Notes under the pieces: generated by a model
The model's database searches: none
Told to the model about the DNA's origin: nothing
The model's input: only the letters and a program-made list of their open reading frames with translations
DNA from: CAZSAK01 sp964605155
Lineage (GTDB): Bacteria; Pseudomonadota; Gammaproteobacteria; SZUA-140
Assembly: GCA_964605155.1 (NCBI GenBank)
Contig: CAZSAK010000007.1
Span: 1 to 64,000 of the forward strand
Length of the DNA stretch: 64,000 nt
Direction: 5' to 3'
Translations under genes and position numbers: made by a program
Shown: piece after piece, positions 53,901 through 61,745 of the stretch
How positions within the stretch are numbered: position 1 is the first letter of the stretch
How the letters are laid out: every line of letters starts with the position of its first letter

Positions 53901-56900
53901 TCGGTAAAGATATCACCACATTGTACAGACGATTAACATCTGGTTGCGGGATGAAAATACGACCATCCGGACCGATTGCTATGCCGACTGATTCTCCAAT
54001 GAACGTATTTTTAGCCAAGCCTCCCTCAACAAACTGGCCACTGGCACCATTTCCGATAACAGTATGTATCATCCCGTCGGATGATATCTTTCGAACGCGG
54101 TTATTGCCGCTATCCATAATATAAAGCGCCCTGCTGGAATCTAATGCGATTCCAGTCGGAAAATTCAATGATGCAGATTCTGCTGGGCCGTTATCTCCCG
54201 TGTAATCGGAGTCACCCGTGCCTGCAATCGTACTGACAATGCCGTCTACACTGATCTGACGCACCCGGTTATTGTCACTGTCAGAGAATATCAAGGTACC
54301 ATCCGGCGCAATTAATAAATCTGATGGTGATCTGATTTGTGCCTGCACAGCAGGAATACTATCACCGTTATAACCCGGACTCCCGGTTCCTGCGGCTATC
54401 CACACCATCCCATCTGGCCCTACCCGAAAAATACGGCTGTCGTTGGGTACCACAAAATAAAGGCTGCCATCAGAGTCAGCTGCTACCGCACCCGGTGGCG
54501 AGGTAAATATAAACTCGGTTGCCAAACAACCTTCAGGTGCCCCAACACTGGGGGGTATCCCTGGCCTTCCCCCAGCAGCAGGACATCCTGATGGACTAAA
54601 TAACTCTTGTGGTCCCAGGGAACCTACTACAGTGGTAATAATCCCATTAGTCCCTACGCGACGTACTCTGAAGTTATCACTGTCACTGATCAGCAGTTCC
54701 CCATTTGGCCCGATTGATACTGCCGTAGGATTATTCAAGGCTGCCTGTGTTGCAAGTCCACCATCACCACTAAAATCAGCAGTACCATCGCCGGCTACCG
54801 TCGTGATTGTTCCATCCGGTGCTACGCGGCGAATCCGGTTGTTTGCTGAATCCGCGATATATATACTCCCATCGGCGGCTGTTGTGACATCACGCGGTCC
54901 CCCTAAATGTGCATCAAGTGCTAATTCACCATCTCCTGAATAACCAAATATACCGTCCCCTGCGATAGTACTGATAATTGTGCTTAAATCCAGATAAGCA
55001 GGTTGCGCCGTACGTCGACCACCTGTCCCCAGGTATAATGTGCTTTCATTTGGCACATATTCATGTACAACATTAAGGCTCCATCCTCCCAGTGCTTGTG
55101 TGTGATTATATCCACTTCCCGATATCAACTTAACTCTATCTATATCACTTAAACGTATCTCTCCTCTAGCCTCGTCTGCTTCACCAACACCAAGAGGCGG
55201 CAATCCAAAATATCTGCGGGTAAAATCAGCTTGGGACAAATAAATAGCATCATATACGTATATTATTTTTATTCTTGCGTATTGAGCACCTTGCAATGTT
55301 CTGCCGTAAGCATCCTTACCATCCCAGTTAAAAGTCATCTCCTGAAGGGGTGATGGCGGGAATGTATATAATAATCGTCGGCCTGCAATTGTGATTTCGA
55401 CTTCAATGCGCTTTAAGGAGGCAGGAACAGTATCTTTGCTCAATTGTATGATTGCCGACGAGGCATTCCTTCCAGGTGCTCGATCACTGCTGTAATTTAG
55501 TGAAAAGGGAGTGCCAGCCACGTTAATAGATTCACGCAAAATCTGATTTTCACATTCGATAATCGAACTATCCTGGCAATTCGGATCATCATGTTTATCA
55601 AAATCATCGACCACCGGATTTGACACTGTTGGGGGTTTTGCATCAAAAGGTGCACCGTATGGCCAGTTATAATCCCATGGCGTAAAATGGGTTATTGGCA
55701 CACGCCACAGTGTTTGGCCTGATGTATAAAGACTTGGTAATTGTTCACGTTCTGTTGTCGTTATTCCCAGTGTTGTCAACATCGTCGAGTCAGCTGGTTG
55801 TCCACTACCATCCACATCAATATCAACCACTCCATTATTGACTGACAGTATTTGGATGACACGTCCATTGTCAGAAGATACCCAATTAGAATTGATCCTA
55901 TCGTAATATCCTGCGGGTACTGCACTCCCCACCGGAAACCCTATGAAATTTTCCAGATATGTAATGACAGGTTTATCAAACTGAACCTCTGTTGCGTGCG
56001 CGTTAATCGCTTCATCGACAGTATATTCCACTGCATAGGTATAACCGGATGAAGGTGGCAACTCTGCAGGCATTGATTCTGGACCATTATCCCCAACGGT
56101 ATATTCAGTCGCCCGGACATTCATTGTCGTCAGAGGTTGTATTGTGCCATCTGGCATCGTCATCGTAGCATGTGTTCCCTCAGAGAAGAGCAATGTAGCC
56201 TGACGCGATCCATCACTATCTGTCACGACTCTACCTTGTGCAACCTGAAATGGAGCTGCTGCATTCAGTTCAATAGTGGTCACTTGTGGATCGACTGATA
56301 CCATTACGATATCCGGTAACCATGTATAATCTTGCCACGGAACGTTGACTATACGTTGAACAGAGAGATAGCCATCCCGCTCGTATTCAACCGTCAGATT
56401 GCTCCCACCGTTAACCGCCATATCGAACATACCATCAAGCCGGGTGATAGTTTGACCAAACTCGGGATGGCCTAGTATCGTGACTTTAACACCCGAGAGT
56501 GGTTGATCGTAGCGATCACGAACAATGCCACGCAGTAGAGCGGTGCGTTTAGGTTCAATAGCTTCCTCCACAACTCCTGTTTGAATGGGATTATTTCCGG
56601 TGTAAAGAAACCGGGTGGCTGTGAAGACCGAAGTAGCTACCGTCCGATCCAGAGACGGTGCCACCGTAGCAGGATCACGCGGCAGCACTCCATTTAAAGT
56701 ATCATTTTGATTGTTTGGATCACTTCCTGCACTTATTTCCACATCATCACTGAAACCATCGCCATCGGTATCAACCAGAAGTGGATCGGTGAGAAATTGA
56801 TTGATCTCGTCACCATCGGTCAGATTATCTCCGTCTGTATCCGGGTCGAGAGGATTGGTATTGTATGTGGTGACCTCATCACCATCATTAAGACCATCTT

Positions 56901-58272
56901 CATCTGTATCCGGAATATCTGGGTCGGTACCAAGTAGTTGCTCTTCTGCATCAGTCAGCCCGTCACCATCTGAATCCGGCGGAACAAACACGGAAGTATT
57001 GACCCGAGCAGTATCAGGATCACTGTCAATTGCGCCATCATTGACAATCAGCTGTGCTACATATATACCCTCCATGTCCGGAACAAAGAAAGGTGCCACA
57101 GTATTACTATCCTGCAGGCCGGAAATGCTACCTTCCGGTACTGTGATAAGCGACCATTGATATGTCAAAGTATCAACATCTGGATCATGTGAGTTACTGC
57201 CATCCAATATAACTGAATCACCAACAAATGCATCAATGTCTTGGCCGGCATCTGCCAAGGGTTTGGAGTTTCGTGTTTTGATAACAACACGGTCAGGTAC
57301 ACTATCTAGGTTGCCGTCATTGACGACAAGATCAAACTCATAAGTGCCCGGCAAATCGACTAGGAATGATGGCATTCCGATAAAGGCATTATCCAGGCTT
57401 GCACTGCTTCCACTCGGCCTAGTGTCGAGGAACCAATGATAAGATAATGGATCGCCATCAACGTCTGATGAATTTGTTCCGTCAAGCTGGACAATATCAC
57501 CTACAATAACACTCTGGTCGGTCCCGACATCAGCGACAGGCGCCGAGTTCAAAGTGGAAATCTCGACAGTATCCGGCTCGCTATCGTCCTGTCCATCATT
57601 GACCACCAGCGATATGATGTAAGTACCCGGTACATCAATTGTTAACCTCGGTGTCAAAGTATTTGAGTCAATCAGGGTCGCCGCGCTTCCAACTGCTTTG
57701 TATTGGAAACTCCATTGATAGGTTAAGGAATCCCCATCTGCGTCTGTTGAACCCGAACCATCAAGCAAAACAGCATCACTTACAAAGGTAGTCACATCTT
57801 GGCCTGCGTTGGCAACAGGACGAGCATTAGGTAGTGATTCTGCTTGACGGTAAATTATGGGCGTAAATGTAAACTTGGCCCTTCTGCTCAATTTTCTAAA
57901 AATAACGAAACGGTATCGAGTCTCTCCTGGTAAAAATACAGGATCAACAATTTCATGATAGGGGACACCCTCTGTGCTGATTGTAGTTGGCCAGACCACC
58001 GAAACGGATATTGTCGAAATGTTTTCTATTGCCAAATAAAGTGGACCTGTGAGAGGTAAATCTCCGGTATTGGTGAATGTTATCGCGTAAGTTTCATATT
58101 TATTAAATGGATTAAGGTCGATCTTGATGGAATTAAAATCAATATCTTCCGCTATCTGGTAGTCATTAAATGAAACTGAAGCAAATGCTATGCATGGCTT
58201 AATCATGAGTATGGGAAAACATACAGACAACCACAAATATGTGAATACTGTACATTTACTTATATGTATCAT
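50944..58272 (-). CDS. Very large secreted RHS/YD-repeat protein
   Basis: 2442 residues. A signal peptide (about 1-31, ending AFA-SVSF) is followed by three PKD/Ig-like domains (about 148-430), Ca2+-binding thrombospondin type-3 repeats (DSDGDGLTDAEE..., about 435-520), a carboxypeptidase-regulatory-like domain (about 560-640), an RHS N-terminal region, about six NHL-type repeats (DGSIYIADSANNRIRRV, about 1090-1420) and many YD repeats (about 1440-2260). It ends in an RHS core with RFGARDYDTQIGRWTSKDP and DPVNRIDSLGL, followed by a 102-residue tip. RHS cores encapsulate a C-terminal toxin in contact-dependent effectors. There is no type VI or Tc-type partner here; Sec export is implied by the signal peptide. 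GAGAGGAC precedes the ATG. Confidence 0.9.
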   Translation of the reverse strand: MIHISKCTVFTYLWLSVCFPILMIKPCIAFASVSFNDYQIAEDIDFNSIKIDLNPFNKYETYAITFTNTGDLPLTGPLYLAIENISTISVSVVWPTTISTEGVPYHEIVDPVFLPGETRYRFVIFRKLSRRAKFTFTPIIYRQAESLPNARPVANAGQDVTTFVSDAVLLDGSGSTDADGDSLTYQWSFQYKAVGSAATLIDSNTLTPRLTIDVPGTYIISLVVNDGQDDSEPDTVEISTLNSAPVADVGTDQSVIVGDIVQLDGTNSSDVDGDPLSYHWFLDTRPSGSSASLDNAFIGMPSFLVDLPGTYEFDLVVNDGNLDSVPDRVVIKTRNSKPLADAGQDIDAFVGDSVILDGSNSHDPDVDTLTYQWSLITVPEGSISGLQDSNTVAPFFVPDMEGIYVAQLIVNDGAIDSDPDTARVNTSVFVPPDSDGDGLTDAEEQLLGTDPDIPDTDEDGLNDGDEVTTYNTNPLDPDTDGDNLTDGDEINQFLTDPLLVDTDGDGFSDDVEISAGSDPNNQNDTLNGVLPRDPATVAPSLDRTVATSVFTATRFLYTGNNPIQTGVVEEAIEPKRTALLRGIVRDRYDQPLSGVKVTILGHPEFGQTITRLDGMFDMAVNGGSNLTVEYERDGYLSVQRIVNVPWQDYTWLPDIVMVSVDPQVTTIELNAAAPFQVAQGRVVTDSDGSRQATLLFSEGTHATMTMPDGTIQPLTTMNVRATEYTVGDNGPESMPAELPPSSGYTYAVEYTVDEAINAHATEVQFDKPVITYLENFIGFPVGSAVPAGYYDRINSNWVSSDNGRVIQILSVNNGVVDIDVDGSGQPADSTMLTTLGITTTEREQLPSLYTSGQTLWRVPITHFTPWDYNWPYGAPFDAKPPTVSNPVVDDFDKHDDPNCQDSSIIECENQILRESINVAGTPFSLNYSSDRAPGRNASSAIIQLSKDTVPASLKRIEVEITIAGRRLLYTFPPSPLQEMTFNWDGKDAYGRTLQGAQYARIKIIYVYDAIYLSQADFTRRYFGLPPLGVGEADEARGEIRLSDIDRVKLISGSGYNHTQALGGWSLNVVHEYVPNESTLYLGTGGRRTAQPAYLDLSTIISTIAGDGIFGYSGDGELALDAHLGGPRDVTTAADGSIYIADSANNRIRRVAPDGTITTVAGDGTADFSGDGGLATQAALNNPTAVSIGPNGELLISDSDNFRVRRVGTNGIITTVVGSLGPQELFSPSGCPAAGGRPGIPPSVGAPEGCLATEFIFTSPPGAVAADSDGSLYFVVPNDSRIFRVGPDGMVWIAAGTGSPGYNGDSIPAVQAQIRSPSDLLIAPDGTLIFSDSDNNRVRQISVDGIVSTIAGTGDSDYTGDNGPAESASLNFPTGIALDSSRALYIMDSGNNRVRKISSDGMIHTVIGNGASGQFVEGGLAKNTFIGESVGIAIGPDGRIFIPQPDVNRLYNVVISLPSFDGNEIIIPSKEGDKLYHFDQNGRHVSTTNAYTGEVLYQFEYQENYLADITDSDGNTTLIERDPGTHIPSAIISPDGLRTLLTLSSGGYLAQISNPAGEHYDFSYSQDGLLETLTDPRGNSSHMQYDLFGRLTQDDNAAGGGWDLERTDIPFGSQVDMTSALGHLTSYTTEKVFSPTRSVTGQRRLTINPDGTQAETISLNDGSTFITNPDGSTVFTQIGPDPRLGIQAPITSEMVIATPSGLTRTEDRERNILPANDLVLEDIVTINGRSFSSIFDNQDLSITKTTPLGRQTVMNVDGQFKVQDTSILGLNPVSYSYDARGRLSSITDGIGTDTRTTTLSYDFNGFVDNITDPLGRNISFDYDAAGRVTHRTLPDGRFVDYTYDANGNVTSITPPGRSAHVFNYIPVNLEQDYTPPIVSTGAEVTQYTYNLDKQLTQISRPDGRAIDIGYDTFGRLSSTTFSRGSVNYSYDSAGRLNQVDDPGGEVLNFTYDGVLPTTESWSGAVSGSVDLSYDNNFWISGVSVNASSITYSHDNDGLLTQAGNLILNRDALNGLLVGTSLGSVSTSNSYNGFGERQSMNSTYGGTSLYNASYTRDKLGRITVLTETIEGTTSTFNYTYDLAGRLIEVNRDGITTAVYNYDGNSNRIGGTNSEGPISATYDGQDKLLTYNGNVYNYNANGDLLTKTAQTATTSYNYDEFGNLTRVSLPGDMTIDYIVDGNNRRIGKKVNGTMTQGFLYQDQLNPVAELDGSNNVDSRFVYGSKSNVPDYMIKGGITYRIISDHLGSPRLVVNINDGSIAQRMDYGEFGNILNDTNPGFQPFGFAGGIYDQHTGLVRFGARDYDTQIGRWTSKDPIRFRGGDANLYGYVLDDPVNRIDSLGLDWFRPQDHPYKVGRPGTIVPEGKGEIGGYLDDYGPAWHTTGYYHDLLVETATLYGIPDTLINIPTIPIVYVFSVGVEIGNSIQRIFGYEGLQHIPRYRKTCL

Positions 58273-58608
58273 GTCCTCTCTCTCGATAATGTCTGGGGTT
58301 ATTACGAGGCAAAATATTTTTATATTTTCTTAATTTGATTTGTTCATAACCAATCAATGATCCCGGTATATATTCATATACGTATGCAATAATGCCAAAG
58401 ACTGATACGCGATCTGAAAGCTGTCAATTACCCAAATGACCTAACCCAAATGGGCTAGTCTTACATTCCACTAACCATAATTGACTTTCAGTAACCCCAA
58501 ACATCTCACTTAGCACAAACAGGATTAAGCAGGTATTTTATTTACAAATTGATTTGTCAATCTCCCCCAAACCGTTACAATTGCATGAGTTTTGATTGAG
58601 AGAGGTTC
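58273..58608. other. Intergenic gap between the RHS gene and pyrE
   Basis: A+T-rich, with a direct repeat CCCAAATG-N6-CCCAAATG near 58431-58453. It probably holds promoters for the RHS gene (minus) and pyrE (plus). No ORF, terminator or RNA recognised. Confidence 0.45.
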
Positions 58609-59259
58609 ATGCAGGATTATCAGCACGACTTTTTTGACTTTGTGATTGCCAGTGGTGTGCTGCGCTTTGGCGAGTTCACGCTGAAGTCAGGGCGCACCAG
58701 TCCGTATTTCTTCAACAGCGGGATGTTCAATACCGGTACGGCGATGGCGAGGCTTGGAGGGTATTATGCCGAGGCGATCCAGAATTCCGGCGTATCGTTC
58801 GATATGCTGTTCGGGCCCGCCTACAAGGGTATTCCCCTGGTGGTCGCGACTGCGATCGCCTTTCATAATGAACATAGACGTAATGTTCCGTATGCCTTCA
58901 ACCGCAAGGAGGCGAAGAAACACGGTGAGGGTGGCGTGATCGTCGGCGCGCCACTGTCCGGCAAGGTACTGGTAGTGGATGACGTGATCTCTGCCGGGAC
59001 ATCGATACGCGAGTCACACGCGATCATATCAGAGGCCGGTGCGGCCATGTCCGCCGTTGCGATCGCGCTCGACCGGCAGGAACGCGGTACCGGTAAAAAA
59101 TCGGCAATCCAGGAGGTCGAATCTCAGTACGGGATCAAGGTGGTGAGTATCGCGGACCTTGCCACGTTGATCGAGTATCTGTCTACAAGAACAGATCCTG
59201 ACATGGCCGAGGTGCTGGAAAAGATTAAGGCTTATCAAGCAGATTACGGCACACATTAA
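58609..59259 (+). CDS. pyrE: Orotate phosphoribosyltransferase PyrE
   Basis: Fifth step of UMP synthesis: joins orotate to PRPP. 216 residues, with FTLKSGRTSPYFFNSG near the N-terminus, GPAYKGIPLV and the PRPP-binding loop VLVVDDVISAGTSIRES. The ATG is preceded by GAGAGG. It overlaps the stop of the convergent TauE/SafE gene by 4 nt. Confidence 0.97.
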   Translation: MQDYQHDFFDFVIASGVLRFGEFTLKSGRTSPYFFNSGMFNTGTAMARLGGYYAEAIQNSGVSFDMLFGPAYKGIPLVVATAIAFHNEHRRNVPYAFNRKEAKKHGEGGVIVGAPLSGKVLVVDDVISAGTSIRESHAIISEAGAAMSAVAIALDRQERGTGKKSAIQEVESQYGIKVVSIADLATLIEYLSTRTDPDMAEVLEKIKAYQADYGTH

Positions 59260-60011
59260 CCTATAATCAGTTTCGCACCGATCAGCAGCGTAATGATCTC
59301 GAAGGCACGCTTGATCAGGCGATTGCCCTTGACGATCGCCATGTGCGCGCCGGTATAGCCGCCAAGGATTGACCCGAGTAGCAGTGCCGGCAGCCATGTC
59401 CAGCGGATATCGCCGAGTATTCCCAGTGTCAGCGCACCCGTGCCGTTCCAGAACATACCGACCAGGATCAGGGTATAGGCCACCGCGCGCTTGTAGTCGA
59501 GTCCGAACCAGGTCACCAGCCACAGCGTGACAAACAGTCCGGTGCCTGAGGTCAGCGAGCCGTTGAGCACGCCGATGACGAACAGGACGATACCTCCGAT
59601 GATATAGCCGCTGCGGTCGCGGTTGATGGGCGCGTGGATCTGCCCGAGCCGGGGCCTAAGCCACGAATAGACACCCAGCCCTACGGTCAGTACACCGAGG
59701 GCGATCTCCGCTGCGCGGTCCGGTACATTGAGTATCAGGCTCGCCCCCAGTACCACCCCCGGTACGCCTGTGGCCAGAATAAACCCGGCAAAGCGCCTTT
59801 CCAGCGTTTCCTCCTTAAGATGACGCAGTGTCGCGCCGATACCTAATGCAACGGAGGCCACTTTATGGGTGGCCAGGGCGACACCGAACGGCAGGCCGAG
59901 AAAGATCAACGCGGGGAGTTGAATAAGCCCTGCCCCGCCCCCTGCAAACGCCGAAAAGATATTGGCGATCAAAGATACCAGAAACAAGATGATTTGATCG
60001 GACCAGTCCAA
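59256..60011 (-). CDS. TauE/SafE-family (TSUP) permease
   Basis: A 251-residue inner-membrane protein with about 8 hydrophobic segments and the repeat GGGAGLIQLPALIFLGLP...ATHKVASVALG, which matches the TSUP/TauE-SafE pattern. Members export sulfite, sulfoacetate or similar small anions; the substrate here is unknown. The likely start is TTG 60011 since no ATG with a ribosome site lies nearby. Convergent with pyrE. Confidence 0.87.
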   Translation of the reverse strand: MDWSDQIILFLVSLIANIFSAFAGGGAGLIQLPALIFLGLPFGVALATHKVASVALGIGATLRHLKEETLERRFAGFILATGVPGVVLGASLILNVPDRAAEIALGVLTVGLGVYSWLRPRLGQIHAPINRDRSGYIIGGIVLFVIGVLNGSLTSGTGLFVTLWLVTWFGLDYKRAVAYTLILVGMFWNGTGALTLGILGDIRWTWLPALLLGSILGGYTGAHMAIVKGNRLIKRAFEIITLLIGAKLIIG

Positions 60012-60092
60012 TGTGCAATGCCTGTAATCAAGTCAATGAATATTCGCCTACTTTATAATATGAATAGAATATATACGATGCCTGCAATGAGA

Positions 60093-60767
60093 ATGATGAA
60101 ATCCACTGCGTCATCTCCTTCTAAAGAGAGAAGTCATACCTATGGGATTGTGTCGATGATCCTCCTGGTGACCGGCATGATGTGGCTGTGCGGTAATGCG
60201 CATGCCGCCAAACTCTACAAGTGGGTGGATGAGAACGGCATGGTGCATTTCAGTGATAGCATCCCACCGCAGGCGATCAAGAAGCAACATTCAGAGATCG
60301 ACCAGCGCGGCTTCGAGACCAGGACCGTCGAGGCGGCGAAGACACCCGCGGAGATCGAGGAGATGAAGCGTCAGCATGCGCTCAAGGCCGAACAGGAACG
60401 TCTTGCAAAAGAACGGGCCGAACAGGATCGTATCCTGCTGGATACCTTCAGCAGCGAAGACGAGATCATCGCGGCACGGGACAGGCAGATTGCTACCATC
60501 GAGGCATCCAACCAGCTCGCGCTCAGTTCCATCGACAGCCTGACCCACAAGCTGCAGGATCAAACCAGTCGAGCCGCGGATTACGAACGCCAAGGTCAGG
60601 AAGTCCCCCAGGAGGTTCTCGACGAGATCGACAAGGTCAAACGCCTGATCGAGATGCGCCGTGCATCGATCAGGACCAGGAAACAGGAACAACACACATT
60701 GAAAGAGAAGTACCAGGCCTATGTAGACAGATTCAGGGAACTGAAGAACAGTAACCGGAACCTGTAG
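60093..60767 (+). CDS. DUF4124-domain periplasmic coiled-coil protein
   Basis: About 224 residues. A signal peptide ends at HA-AKLYKW; a DUF4124 segment follows (KLYKWVDENGMVHFSDSIP), then a long charged coiled-coil region to the C-terminus. It is periplasmic; function unknown. Start choice is uncertain: ATGs at 60060, 60078, 60087 and 60093 are in frame, and a TATAAT at 60054-60059 argues for the later ones. No clear ribosome site. Convergent with argB. Confidence 0.8.
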   Translation: MMKSTASSPSKERSHTYGIVSMILLVTGMMWLCGNAHAAKLYKWVDENGMVHFSDSIPPQAIKKQHSEIDQRGFETRTVEAAKTPAEIEEMKRQHALKAEQERLAKERAEQDRILLDTFSSEDEIIAARDRQIATIEASNQLALSSIDSLTHKLQDQTSRAADYERQGQEVPQEVLDEIDKVKRLIEMRRASIRTRKQEQHTLKEKYQAYVDRFRELKNSNRNL

Positions 60768-60780
60768 TAGCAGTCTATCC

Positions 60781-61674
60781 CTATCGCCGTATCAGCGTAC
60801 CGACACCTTCATCTGTAAAGATTTCCAGCAGTACCGCGTGCTCGACCCGGCCGTCGATGATATGCGCGGTGGCGACACCGCTCTGCACGGCATCGAGCGC
60901 GCACTTGACCTTTGGCAGCATACCACCCTTGATCACACCTGAATCCAAGAGTGTGTGGACATCCTTTGCCGTCAGCCCCGACAACACCTTGTTGTCGTTA
61001 TCCAGCACACCGGCCGTGTTGGTCAACAAGATCAGTTTTTCCGCCTTGAGCACCTCGGCGATCTTACCCGCGACCAGGTCGGCGTTGATGTTATAGGACT
61101 GGCCGTCATCACCGATACCAATCGGCGCAATCACCGGGATGAAGTTACCCTGCACCACCATGTTGACGACCTTGGCATTGACGCTCGCCACCTCTCCGAC
61201 ATGGCCGATGTCGATGATCTCCGGTGCGTTCATCTCGGGTGCGTTACGCGTGAAGGTGAGTTTTTTCGCCCGTAACAAGTCACCGTCCTTTCCCGTCAGG
61301 CCGACCGCGGAACCACCGTGATGATTGATCATGCTGACGATCTCCTTGTTGACCAGGCCGCCGAGCACCATCTCGACGATGTCCATGGTCTCGCTGTCGG
61401 TCACGCGCATTCCCTCGACAAAGCGGCTTTCCTTGCCGAGCTTCTCCAGCACTTCACCGATCTGAGGTCCGCCACCGTGCACGACCACTGGATTCATGCC
61501 GACCAGCTTCATCATCACCACGTCGCGGGCAAAACCGCTTTTCAGGGCATCGTCGACCATGGCGTTGCCGCCGTACTTGATCACGATGGTCTTGCCGGCG
61601 AAGCGCTGGATGTAAGGCAGTGCCTCGGTCAGGACGTGGGCAATGTTAACGGCGGTGGTCTTGTTTATTGTCAT
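60781..61674 (-). CDS. argB: Acetylglutamate kinase ArgB
   Basis: Second step of arginine synthesis: phosphorylates N-acetylglutamate. The 297 residues match the family length and carry VIKYGGNAM, VVHGGGPQIGEVLEKLG, NADLVAGKIAEVL and a C-terminal IIDGRVEHAVLLEIFTD. It sits between algC and pyrE as in Pseudomonas-like gammaproteobacteria, although on the opposite strand to pyrE. Confidence 0.97.
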   Translation of the reverse strand: MTINKTTAVNIAHVLTEALPYIQRFAGKTIVIKYGGNAMVDDALKSGFARDVVMMKLVGMNPVVVHGGGPQIGEVLEKLGKESRFVEGMRVTDSETMDIVEMVLGGLVNKEIVSMINHHGGSAVGLTGKDGDLLRAKKLTFTRNAPEMNAPEIIDIGHVGEVASVNAKVVNMVVQGNFIPVIAPIGIGDDGQSYNINADLVAGKIAEVLKAEKLILLTNTAGVLDNDNKVLSGLTAKDVHTLLDSGVIKGGMLPKVKCALDAVQSGVATAHIIDGRVEHAVLLEIFTDEGVGTLIRR

Positions 61675-61745
61675 TATACTGTTAGATTAACTTCTGGAGT
61701 GGAAATAATAAAGGCGCCTGAATCAATATTTGAATCAGAAAGGGA

